Assembly: GCA_045615345.1 (NCBI GenBank)
Contig: JAZLER010000032.1
Span: 178,430 to 242,429 of the forward strand
DNA from: Fumia sp045615345
GTDB lineage: Bacteria; Bacillota; Clostridia; Oscillospirales; Ruminococcaceae
DNA length: 64,000 bases
Reading direction: 5' to 3'
This document shows, in pieces, positions 22,507 through 30,236 of the stretch (position 1 is its first letter; every line of letters begins with the position of its first letter). A program made the translations under genes and the position numbers. The notes beneath the pieces are model-generated. The model worked only from the letters and a program-made list of their open reading frames with translations. It was not told the DNA's origin and searched no databases.

Positions 22507-23772
22507 ATGAAATTATTGGTTGTTGGCTCAGGCGGACGCGAACACGCCTTGGTTACAAAACTTTGGGAAAACCCGAATGTTGAAGAAATTTTCGTAGCCC
22601 CCGGTAACGGCGGTATGGCTGCAAAATGCACACCCGTAAATATTAAAGCTACCGATGTTGAGGGAATGGTAAACTTTGCAAAAGAAAACAAAATCGACTT
22701 TGCAGTAGTTGCTCCCGATGACCCACTGGTACTCGGTATGGTTGACGAAATGGAAAAAGCGGGTATTCCCGCTTTTGGTCCCGATAAAAAAGCAGCTATC
22801 TTAGAGGGAAGTAAGGTTTTCAGCAAGGATTTAATGAAAAAATATAATATCCCTACTGCAAAATACGAAACTTTCGATAACGAAGAAAAAGCTGTTGCTT
22901 ATATTAAATCAGAAAACACCTATCCCACAGTTATCAAGGCTGACGGACTCGCACTCGGCAAAGGTGTTATCATCGCACAGAATGAAACTGAAGCCGTTGA
23001 TGCTGTTCATTCTATCATGGGTGACAAAATTTTCGGCGCTTCGGGTAACAACATCGTTATCGAAGAATTTTTAGAAGGTCCTGAAGTTTCTGTACTTGCT
23101 TTTACCGACTCTAAAACCATCGTGCCTATGGTTTCCGCAAAAGACCATAAACGCGCGCTTGACAACGATATGGGACTTAACACAGGCGGTATGGGTACAA
23201 TTGCTCCCAACCCCTTCTATACCGAGGATGTAGCAAAAGAGTGTATGGAAAAGATTTTCCTCCCCACTATGGATGCTATGAATAAAGAAGGCAGGCCCTT
23301 TAAAGGTTGTCTTTTCTTCGGACTTATGGTAACCAAAAACGGTACCAAAGTAATCGAATACAACTGTCGTTTCGGCGACCCTGAAACTCAGGTTGTTCTC
23401 CCTCTTTTAAAATCCGACTTGCTCGATATTTTTATGGCTGTAAGAAACGAAAATCTCGCTCAGGTTGAAGTTGAGTTTTCAAAAGAAAGTGCCGCTTGCG
23501 TTGTTATGGCATCAGGCGGTTACCCCCAGAAATATCAGACGGGTTACGAAATCGAAGGTCTTGATGAATTTGGTCAGGCAGAAGGTGTTACTGTTTTCCA
23601 CGCAGGAACAAAACTTGAAAACGGCAAATTCTTAACTGCAGGTGGCAGGGTTTTAGGCGTTACCGCAATTGGTAAAGACCGCGAAGACGCTTTGAAGAAA
23701 AGCTATGAAGCAGTTTCAAAAATTTCTTTCAAAGATGTTCACTACCGCAAAGATATCGGTAAAATCAAATAA
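22507..23772 (+). CDS. purD: Phosphoribosylamine-glycine ligase
   Basis: 421 residues, standard. PurD joins glycine to phosphoribosylamine using ATP. It has the N-terminal LLVVGSGGREHALV, the ATP-grasp domain (TVIKADGLALGKGVIIA, DHKRALDNDMGLNTGGMGTIAP), metal-binding EYNCRFGDPETQVVLP and the C-terminal domain with AGGRVLGVTAIG. It is the last gene of the purine operon, closed by a strong terminator. In this operon purC, purL, purB and purK are missing and must lie elsewhere if the pathway is complete. Confidence 0.96.
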   Translation: MKLLVVGSGGREHALVTKLWENPNVEEIFVAPGNGGMAAKCTPVNIKATDVEGMVNFAKENKIDFAVVAPDDPLVLGMVDEMEKAGIPAFGPDKKAAILEGSKVFSKDLMKKYNIPTAKYETFDNEEKAVAYIKSENTYPTVIKADGLALGKGVIIAQNETEAVDAVHSIMGDKIFGASGNNIVIEEFLEGPEVSVLAFTDSKTIVPMVSAKDHKRALDNDMGLNTGGMGTIAPNPFYTEDVAKECMEKIFLPTMDAMNKEGRPFKGCLFFGLMVTKNGTKVIEYNCRFGDPETQVVLPLLKSDLLDIFMAVRNENLAQVEVEFSKESAACVVMASGGYPQKYQTGYEIEGLDEFGQAEGVTVFHAGTKLENGKFLTAGGRVLGVTAIGKDREDALKKSYEAVSKISFKDVHYRKDIGKIK

Positions 23773-23776
23773 ATTT

Positions 23777-23806
23777 AAAACGCATAGCTTTTCGCTATGC
23801 GTTTTT
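23777..23806 (+). terminator. Terminator of the purine operon
   Basis: AAAACGCATAGC-5 nt-GCTATGCGTTTT stem with T run. The stop codon of the convergent AraC gene lies inside its right arm. Confidence 0.88.
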
Positions 23807-24622
23807 CTTATATTGCAACGGAGTAATTCCCTCTCGCTTTTTAAAAATTCTTATAAAATAATTGTGGTCTGAAAATCCACATTCAAAGGCTACCTGAGTT
23901 ATATTGAGCTGATCACCTGACTTTAATTTTTCCTTTGCAAGACTTATTCTTTTTCCTAAAATAAACTCATTAACCGTAACACCAAACTCGTTGTGAAAAA
24001 GCTGATACAGTGCATTTTTGGAAATCAAAAACTCTTTACATAAATCTTCGATATATATTTTTTCTGTAATATGCTCTGTTATATATTTTTCGATTTTTAC
24101 AGACAAAATACTTCTGTTGTAGCAGATAAGCCCGTCAACCCAGAAAGATTTTACAATAATTTCCATAATACGGCAAATTGCTTTCAGTTTTTCTTCGCCT
24201 ATTATCGGAACTTTCTCATATAACGAAAGCAGTTTATCAGCATCAAGCCCGTATTTTACAGCCACTTTTCCGACTTTTTGGGCTGACGAATACTTTTGCG
24301 CTGTATCCTTAAATTGCCCGACTTGTAAATATGCAATCAGTACATCCTCGTATGTAACGGGCATTATCATCTCCATCAGCCCTGCATGACAGGTATAACA
24401 GTTTATCTGATGGTTTGAGGACACCTCTTTCATATGAATAAGATCCGAATAGTGGCAATTTTCTATATGCTGTGCACGGATACAGGAACAAAACCCTGAA
24501 TGTATGGGTGATGTTGCCACTAACTTTTCTGTATCATCGTAAAGAGTAATTGCTATCCCGGTACTCTCATAGAAATCAAAAAGCACCTCGGAAATTTTTT
24601 CTTTATCAAATATACAATCCAT
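23795..24622 (-). CDS. PocR-type sensor / AraC transcriptional regulator
   Basis: 275 residues. The N-terminal ~165 residues match the PocR sensory domain, with a cysteine set (FCSCIR, NCYTCHAGL) expected to bind a metal or a ligand, and EMIMPVTYEDVLIAYLQVGQF. The C-terminal ~100 residues hold two AraC helix-turn-helix motifs (IEDLCKEFLISKNALYQLF; NITQVAFECGFSDHNYFIRIFKK). It diverges from the isomerase-phosphatase-transporter-alpha-galactosidase operon and probably controls it. The promoter -10 ends only 6 nt before the ATG and no ribosome binding site is present, so the mRNA is predicted to be leaderless. Confidence 0.88.
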   Translation of the reverse strand: MDCIFDKEKISEVLFDFYESTGIAITLYDDTEKLVATSPIHSGFCSCIRAQHIENCHYSDLIHMKEVSSNHQINCYTCHAGLMEMIMPVTYEDVLIAYLQVGQFKDTAQKYSSAQKVGKVAVKYGLDADKLLSLYEKVPIIGEEKLKAICRIMEIIVKSFWVDGLICYNRSILSVKIEKYITEHITEKIYIEDLCKEFLISKNALYQLFHNEFGVTVNEFILGKRISLAKEKLKSGDQLNITQVAFECGFSDHNYFIRIFKKREGITPLQYKKNA

Positions 24623-24628
24623 ATTTTT

Positions 24629-24657
24629 ATTATAATCCCGTTTAAAATATCTGTCAA
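24629..24657 (-). promoter_or_regulatory. Promoter of the PocR/AraC gene, predicting a leaderless mRNA
   Basis: On the minus strand TTGACA (24657-24652), 17-nt spacer, TATAAT (24634-24629). Only six bases (AAAAAT) separate the -10 from the ATG, so the expected transcription start is at or next to the A of the ATG. Confidence 0.8.
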
Positions 24658-24703
24658 TATTTTTAGTTTCGGGAAAATAATGCTATTTTTAAGAAAAAAA
24701 TTC

Positions 24704-24732
24704 TATACAATACTTACTTTATTTGTTATAAT
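24704..24732 (+). promoter_or_regulatory. Promoter of the alpha-galactosidase operon
   Basis: TATACA, 17-nt spacer, TATAAT with an extended TG motif. The weak -35 fits a promoter that needs an activator such as the divergent AraC protein. Confidence 0.6.
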
Positions 24733-24766
24733 TAGGACATAAAGCACACTGAAAAGGAGAATTGTT

Positions 24767-25615
24767 ATGAAAAAAGCCATTCAGATTGCCTATGATAGCC
24801 TTTTTGAAAAAATGTGTAATTTTGCATCCGAAGCAGGATTTAAGTATATTTCCGTAAACTTTCACGAAATCCCTTTGGGAAAGACAGAAGATGAATGGAA
24901 ATTTATTACCGAAGATATCCAAAGGGTATTATCGCAAAATAATTTGCAGTGTATTCAGACACACCTTCATTACCACGATCCCCTCACATCCTCTGAGATA
25001 ACACTCGATGATGCAGATAAGTCGATAAAACAGGAAATTATCGCAGCTTCAAAATTAGGTTCGCAGTTTAATGTTTACCACCCGAGAACCTCGATTTCTT
25101 CGGGATACCGCACATCGAAAGCATTAGAGGACAACCGTAAAATCCTCACTTGGATGCTTGACCTTGCAATAAAGCATAACACTTCCATCGCCTGCGAAAA
25201 TATTCCTATTTTCCCGACAAACTGCTATGTGTTACCCTTTTATTCTTCCAATGTTGAAGACCTTGTAAACTTAGTAGACTCCTTTAACGATGAGCATATG
25301 GTTGCCTGCTGGGACTTCGGACATGCAAACTTAATGAAATGGGACCAGGCAACTTGTTTAAGATTTTTAGGAAGCAGATTAAAATGCACACACATCCATA
25401 ACAACTACGCATTAAGTGATGACCACGCATTCCCCGACAGCGGACTTATAAAATGGGAAGAATTTATGCCCACCTTATCCGAAATAGGATTTGATGGTCC
25501 CCTCACTTCCGAAGTAGCTTTCAGATATAAGGACGAAGACCTTTGCCGCAGTGCAGTAAGACACCTTTATTGTTGTCTTGAGTTTTTGGAAAAATTAACA
25601 GAAAAAGAGGTATAA
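24767..25615 (+). CDS. Sugar phosphate isomerase/epimerase family protein
   Basis: 282 residues, a TIM-barrel protein of the xylose isomerase-like / AP endonuclease 2 superfamily. Metal-ligand type residues are seen in QTHLHYHDP, NVYHPRTS, SIACENIP, ACWDFGHAN, CTHIHNNY and LTSEVAF. No signal peptide, so cytosolic. It leads an operon with a ComB-family phosphatase (1-nt gap), a DMT transporter and a GH36 alpha-galactosidase, so it probably acts on a sugar released or taken up by that system. Start fixed by AAAAGGAG 7 nt before the ATG. Confidence 0.85.
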   Translation: MKKAIQIAYDSLFEKMCNFASEAGFKYISVNFHEIPLGKTEDEWKFITEDIQRVLSQNNLQCIQTHLHYHDPLTSSEITLDDADKSIKQEIIAASKLGSQFNVYHPRTSISSGYRTSKALEDNRKILTWMLDLAIKHNTSIACENIPIFPTNCYVLPFYSSNVEDLVNLVDSFNDEHMVACWDFGHANLMKWDQATCLRFLGSRLKCTHIHNNYALSDDHAFPDSGLIKWEEFMPTLSEIGFDGPLTSEVAFRYKDEDLCRSAVRHLYCCLEFLEKLTEKEV

Positions 25616-25616
25616 T

Positions 25617-26309
25617 ATGAAAATTCAGATTCTCCAGTTGGTTGAAGGTGCTAAAAAAGCCGAAGGTCTTACAGTAGTTATAGATGTTTTCAGGGCTTTT
25701 TCGGTTGAAGCTTATCTTTTTTCAAAAGGTGCAAAAAAGGTAATGCCCGTAGGTGATGTGGATTTCGCTTATCAGCTAAAAAAAGAAAATCCTCAGTTTT
25801 TGCTTGCAGGTGAAAGGCATGGGAAAATTCTCCCCGGGTTCGATTTTGGAAACTCACCTTCGCAGTTAAGCGAAATTGATATTGATGGTAAAACTGTAGT
25901 ACATACCACAAGTGCAGGTACTCAGGGTATTGCTAACGCTGTAAACGCCGATGAAATCCTCGGTGCCGCTCTTGTTAATGCAAAAGCCACTGCTGAGTAC
26001 ATAAAAAAGGTAAATCCCGAAACTGTTTCTCTCGTTTGTATGGGTCTTGAGGCTCTGGCACCCACCGAAGAGGACACCTTATGTGCTATGTATATCAAAA
26101 GCCTTTTAGAAGGTACTTCTATCGATATGCCTGCTGAAATTGAAAGTTTGAAACACACATCGGGTGCAAAGTTTTTTGATCCTGCGCAAAACGATGTCTT
26201 CCCCCGTGATGACTTTGGTATGTGCACCAAGCTTGACAAGTTTGATTTTGTGCTTAAACTCGTAAAACCCGAAAATGAAATTCCCTATATGACAAAGGTG
26301 ACATTATAA
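25617..26309 (+). CDS. 2-phosphosulfolactate phosphatase (ComB) family protein
   Basis: 230 residues, standard for the family. Conserved blocks are VVIDVFRAFSVEA, LLAGERHGKILPGFDFGNSP, VVHTTSAGTQGI and the late PRDDFGMCT. ComB removes phosphate from 2-phosphosulfolactate in coenzyme M synthesis in methanogens; bacterial homologues act on undefined phosphorylated acids. Here it is embedded in a sugar operon with one-base spacing to the isomerase gene and a TAATG overlap with the transporter gene. The substrate may be a phosphorylated sugar acid or a sulfonated sugar derivative, which is only a hypothesis. Confidence 0.82.
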   Translation: MKIQILQLVEGAKKAEGLTVVIDVFRAFSVEAYLFSKGAKKVMPVGDVDFAYQLKKENPQFLLAGERHGKILPGFDFGNSPSQLSEIDIDGKTVVHTTSAGTQGIANAVNADEILGAALVNAKATAEYIKKVNPETVSLVCMGLEALAPTEEDTLCAMYIKSLLEGTSIDMPAEIESLKHTSGAKFFDPAQNDVFPRDDFGMCTKLDKFDFVLKLVKPENEIPYMTKVTL

Positions 26310-27208
26310 TGTTAAACTATATATTAATTCTTCTGGCTGTTTTTTGCTTCACGGCACAGTTTGCCTTTACAAAACTTTTCGAAAAATCCGCTGAACAGAC
26401 TATCTCCACTACACTTGTTATGCTTATAATTACAAACTTAACAGGTGTCCTTTTATGTTTTTGCATATCGGGATTTAAAGTCTTATTTTCCCCTGTTTCC
26501 GTTTTCTGGGCAGTCTGGATGGCGCTTATAATGATTCCCTATTACATAATCGGAATTAAAATTCTTTCACTCGGAAGCCTTGCCATATACAGTATGTTTA
26601 TGATGCTTGGTGGTATGCTCGTACCGTTTTTCTACGGAATTTTATTCCTGAATGAGCCTGTTTCTGCAGGTAAAATCGCAGGCACTGTACTTCTTACCTT
26701 CTTTATCATATTGCAGGCATTTTCCCAAGGAGCAGACAATAAAAAAGTCAAAGCAAAATATCTCTTTTTTGCTCTTTGTATCGCGATATTCTTTATAAAC
26801 GGTTTCACGGGGGTAATCGCCAAAGCCCACCAGATATCAGAAGGCGCTGTCGATGAAATCAGTTTTTCAGTAATCTACTGCTCGCTTTCAGTTATCTTTA
26901 ACATTGTTTTGCTGATATTCAATTTCCTTAAAGGCTATCGTGAAAAACGCCGTCAGGTATTATCGGTTTTAAAATCAAAACCACTTTTTATAATGCTTTT
27001 ACTCAGCATTGTATGTTATGGCGGAAACTTGCTGCATTTGAAAGCTGCAAGTTATGTCCCCGCATCCGTGCAGTTCCCCCTTGTTTCTGGAGGTGTAATA
27101 GTTTTTTCTGCCATTACATCGGCTTTTATTTTCAGAGAAAACATTTCAAAAAAAGAATGGATTTCTGTGGTAGGTGCTTTTATTTCAACCGTCTTATTTG
27201 CATTTTGA
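26309..27208 (+). CDS. EamA/DMT-family membrane transporter
   Basis: 299 residues with about ten hydrophobic segments in two similar halves, the pattern of drug/metabolite transporters. The first half ends near residue 140 (QAFSQGADNKKVKAKY is the central loop). The second half ends with VVGAFISTVLFAF. It starts on the stop of the ComB-family gene (TAATG), so it is translationally coupled to it. It likely imports or exports the substrate or product of the operon. Specificity cannot be predicted. Confidence 0.85.
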   Translation: MLNYILILLAVFCFTAQFAFTKLFEKSAEQTISTTLVMLIITNLTGVLLCFCISGFKVLFSPVSVFWAVWMALIMIPYYIIGIKILSLGSLAIYSMFMMLGGMLVPFFYGILFLNEPVSAGKIAGTVLLTFFIILQAFSQGADNKKVKAKYLFFALCIAIFFINGFTGVIAKAHQISEGAVDEISFSVIYCSLSVIFNIVLLIFNFLKGYREKRRQVLSVLKSKPLFIMLLLSIVCYGGNLLHLKAASYVPASVQFPLVSGGVIVFSAITSAFIFRENISKKEWISVVGAFISTVLFAF

Positions 27209-27219
27209 GGTGAAAAGTT

Positions 27220-29088
27220 ATGCGTTTTGAAAACTATATCGATTTAACGGGAAAACTCGGTGTTTCAGGGCTTTTTCTCGCTATGGGTGATTTTAAAACC
27301 ATAGATGAAAATACTGTATACAAAAAAAACGAGCTTAAAAATAAAACCATCTTTGAATACAGCGATGATTTTCTTTGCCTTAAATCAGAATTTACCAAAG
27401 AAGAAAACGGGGTAATTATACGCCGTGACACTTTTAAAAACATTTCGGATAATGAGCTTACAATAAATTCACTTTCGAGCCGTTTCTTTTTGCCCGGCAA
27501 CGCCTATGAAGTGTATACCCAGTACAACGGCTGGGAACACGAAAGCCGTGGCGAGTGGCAAAAACTTGTCACTCAGGTTTCTGCCGCTTCACAGGGAATG
27601 CGCGGTTGTGAGGGGGCTACCCCGATGATGGGATTTCACAACCTTTATACAGGGAAGAACATCGTTTTCCACCTTGTTCCGAATGCACAGTGGGAGATGA
27701 CAGTAAGAAAATTCCCCATCACAAACCGAGAGTTTGCAGTTCTGGAAACAGGTTTTTACAATAAATCTCTCGCTCTTAAAGTCAAACCTCAGGAAACTAT
27801 AAGCTTACCAACTGTTATATTCTTTGAAGCGGACAGCAAAACCGACCTTGATGCATATCGTCTGCACGAAGTATACAATCGTCTTTACCCCCGTAAAACT
27901 CTGCCCATAGTTTACAATTCCTGGCTTTACTGTTTCGATAAACTCAATATCGATGAGCTTTTAAAACAGTCTGATTGTGCCTCAAAAATGGGCTTTGAGG
28001 GATTTATGATTGATGCAGGCTGGTTTGGCGATGGCACCGAGTGGGACAAGGCTGTCGGCGACTGGGAAGAAAATAAAACGAGCGGTCCCTGTGGCAGACT
28101 TTCAGAACTCTCCGAATATGTCCGTGAAAAAGGAATGATTTTCGGCTTGTGGTTTGAGCCCGAAAGAGCTTCTCCTTTTTCAGATTCCGTAAAAAATCAT
28201 CCCGAATACTATATAAACGATTCTCTCCTTGATTTTGCAAATCCCGAAGCTGTAGATTATATCTTTGAGTCCGTTTCAAAACAGATTGACAAATACAAAA
28301 TCGGTTGGGTAAAATTTGACTTTAATGCTTCAATTCCCTTTGACCCGACCCGCAATGCATTTTACCGATATATTGAAGGTCAGAAAAACTTTATTGAAAG
28401 ACTGCGCCAAAAATATCCCGATTTATATATCACCAACTGTGCAAGCGGTGGTTATCGTATGGAACTCGGTCAGGGTGTTATGTTTGACAGTTTCTGGCTG
28501 TCGGATAATCAGGGTCCGTATGAAGGGCTTCGCATTCTTAAGGACACTTTAAAGCGTATGCCAACAGGCCTTATCGAACGCTGGAATGTTCAGAAATATT
28601 GCGAAAACTTCCCCGTTTATGATGGTAAAGCAAAGGGAAGAATGATTCATTGCAACGATGCAAAATGGGATTTCCTTATCGGTGTTGATGACTCTTTTTC
28701 GGAACAGTTTGCAATCGGTGGTCCTATGGGATTTTCCTGTGACATTGCCGCATTTCCTGAAAAATATCAAAACCGATGGGCTGAGGTAATTAAAGAATAT
28801 AAGTCAGAGCGGGATTTCTACAAAGCTGCAACAGTGCGTATTCTTATAGATACCGAAGCTGTCACTGCAATACAGTATTCTGATGTTAAACTGAACACCT
28901 GCATTATCAAACTTTTTACTAAAACTGTTTATGCAAATGAACTTATTATCTACCCCGTTGTTGAAAATTCTTTTAATTATCAATATAATGATACCGTCTT
29001 AAAAGGCAGAAAAATTAAAGAAGATGGCATTTTTATAACTTCTCTGCAACCAAACAGTTGCCTTGAAATTAAGTTAACAAGAAAATAA
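27220..29088 (+). CDS. Alpha-galactosidase-like glycoside hydrolase, GH36
   Basis: 622 residues, no signal peptide, so intracellular. GH36 enzymes release alpha-linked galactose and related sugars with retention. The beta-rich N-terminal domain covers about residues 1-220. The TIM barrel has YNSWLYCFDK, MIDAGWFGDG and GLWFEPERASP. The nucleophile is Asp367 in VKFDFNA and the likely acid/base is Asp429 in LSDNQG. The C-terminal part is a small beta domain. It is the last gene of the operon, before a perfect terminator. The length is a little under that of typical GH36 (about 700), and the real substrate may differ from galactosides. Confidence 0.86.
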   Translation: MRFENYIDLTGKLGVSGLFLAMGDFKTIDENTVYKKNELKNKTIFEYSDDFLCLKSEFTKEENGVIIRRDTFKNISDNELTINSLSSRFFLPGNAYEVYTQYNGWEHESRGEWQKLVTQVSAASQGMRGCEGATPMMGFHNLYTGKNIVFHLVPNAQWEMTVRKFPITNREFAVLETGFYNKSLALKVKPQETISLPTVIFFEADSKTDLDAYRLHEVYNRLYPRKTLPIVYNSWLYCFDKLNIDELLKQSDCASKMGFEGFMIDAGWFGDGTEWDKAVGDWEENKTSGPCGRLSELSEYVREKGMIFGLWFEPERASPFSDSVKNHPEYYINDSLLDFANPEAVDYIFESVSKQIDKYKIGWVKFDFNASIPFDPTRNAFYRYIEGQKNFIERLRQKYPDLYITNCASGGYRMELGQGVMFDSFWLSDNQGPYEGLRILKDTLKRMPTGLIERWNVQKYCENFPVYDGKAKGRMIHCNDAKWDFLIGVDDSFSEQFAIGGPMGFSCDIAAFPEKYQNRWAEVIKEYKSERDFYKAATVRILIDTEAVTAIQYSDVKLNTCIIKLFTKTVYANELIIYPVVENSFNYQYNDTVLKGRKIKEDGIFITSLQPNSCLEIKLTRK

Positions 29089-29110
29089 AAAGAGGCGAAA
29101 GCCTCTTTTT
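29087..29110. terminator. Bidirectional terminator
   Basis: AAAAAGAGGC-GAAA-GCCTCTTTTT, perfect 10-bp stem with a GNRA loop between convergent genes. Confidence 0.9.
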
Positions 29111-29681
29111 ATTTTGCAAAAACCGAAAGAAACAAAAGATGTAACACTGTCAGTAAGAGAGTGAAGTTTCCCGTTTTAAAAAAGAGATAAATACCCGTTA
29201 TTATGAGCAAAATCTCAGTTGTAAAAAAGATAATATTGCTTATTTCTATCCCTTTTTTCACCCCGAAAAACTTTTGCATAATTATCTCAAGAAACTGTCC
29301 GCCATCGAGGCTTTTTAAGGGCATAAGATTAAAAATTCCAAGTACCAGATGTATAAACGCCCATATTTTAAACATTTTGTAAAACGCTGTGAAAAATATG
29401 ATATTCAGCGCACTTCCACTGAGCAAAATCATACTTTCTTCCCTTACCGAAAAAACTCTTTTTGCAGGTTTAAGCCTTATACCGCTGTATTCAAGATGAA
29501 TTTCTTTCGGAGGATAACCCTTTATGAGAAACGCCGCAAGATGCCCCGTTTCGTGAATTATCCCCGCAATTACGCCCAAAACTATCAGGTCGTTTCCACT
29601 TAACACAAGCAAAAGCGAAATTATTGCAAAAAAGGAAAACCATATGTAAATTTTTATCCCGAAAATCTTAAAGCATATCAT
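29109..29681 (-). CDS. M50-family membrane metallopeptidase, SpoIVFB-like
   Basis: 190 residues with about five hydrophobic segments. The zinc site is HETGH near residues 43-47 (IIHETGHLAAF), and the third ligand region LKSLDGGQ is near 124. It resembles the intramembrane protease that activates sigma-K in sporulating Firmicutes but is much shorter than SpoIVFB of Bacillus (about 290) and lacks the C-terminal regulatory part. It overlaps by 14 nt the end of an M23-domain gene, an arrangement like spoIVFA-spoIVFB, in which SpoIVFA carries an M23-like domain. Role in sporulation is inferred from that pairing. Confidence 0.75.
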   Translation of the reverse strand: MICFKIFGIKIYIWFSFFAIISLLLVLSGNDLIVLGVIAGIIHETGHLAAFLIKGYPPKEIHLEYSGIRLKPAKRVFSVREESMILLSGSALNIIFFTAFYKMFKIWAFIHLVLGIFNLMPLKSLDGGQFLEIIMQKFFGVKKGIEISNIIFFTTEILLIITGIYLFFKTGNFTLLLTVLHLLFLSVFAK

Positions 29682-30174
29682 TTAATATGTATGAAGCATC
29701 GTACCGCACTCCGTTTTGTCGCATTTCAAAGTGCAGATGCTCACCTGTCGCCTCCCCCGTACTACCTGTCAGTCCTATTTTTTCCCCTTTTTTCACCTTA
29801 TCACCCTGTTTTTTAAAGAGCTTACTGCAATGGGCATACAGGGTTGAAAACCCGTTAAAATGGTCTATCACTATATATTTCCCGTAGCTTTTATGCGTAT
29901 CGGAAACTATTATAACCCCACTCTGAACAGCAAAAATCGGCGACCTTTTCTCTCCTTTTAAGTCTACCCCATAATGAAAATCAAGTTCTTTTGTTATAGG
30001 GTGAATTCTGTATCCAAAAGGTGAAGTTATCTCATACTCCTCAAGTGGCGGAATGATTTTCGCAGTCATAACAAAAGGGGAAAAAGTTGCATTTTCAGGT
30101 GGTGGCATCATATCAAAATCCACCGAACAGAAAATCGGAAACAATAATATAAGCACACATAAAAACTTTTTCAT
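29668..30174 (-). CDS. M23 peptidase-domain protein, possible SpoIVFA equivalent
   Basis: 168 residues. An N-terminal signal or anchor (MKKFLCVLILLFPIFCSVDF) is followed by a short linker and a single M23/LytM domain: SPFGYRIHPIT, HYGVDLKG (first His and Asp ligands) and GEHLHFEMRQNG (HxH ligands). The metal ligands are intact, so it could cleave peptidoglycan. It is translationally coupled to the SpoIVFB-like gene (29109-29681). The pair suggests a forespore-membrane complex, in which case the M23 domain would be regulatory. A simple cell-wall hydrolase is the alternative. Confidence 0.75.
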   Translation of the reverse strand: MKKFLCVLILLFPIFCSVDFDMMPPPENATFSPFVMTAKIIPPLEEYEITSPFGYRIHPITKELDFHYGVDLKGEKRSPIFAVQSGVIIVSDTHKSYGKYIVIDHFNGFSTLYAHCSKLFKKQGDKVKKGEKIGLTGSTGEATGEHLHFEMRQNGVRYDASYILNDML

Positions 30175-30199
30175 ACCAAAATTTATTCAGTTTTTTTAC

Positions 30200-30232
30200 A
30201 AAAAATAACTCCGTACCTCTCGGCACGGAGTT
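30200..30232 (-). terminator. Terminator of pyk
   Basis: On the minus strand AACTCCGT-10 nt-ACGGAGTT followed by ATTTTTTG. Confidence 0.8.
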
Positions 30233-30236
30233 TAAT

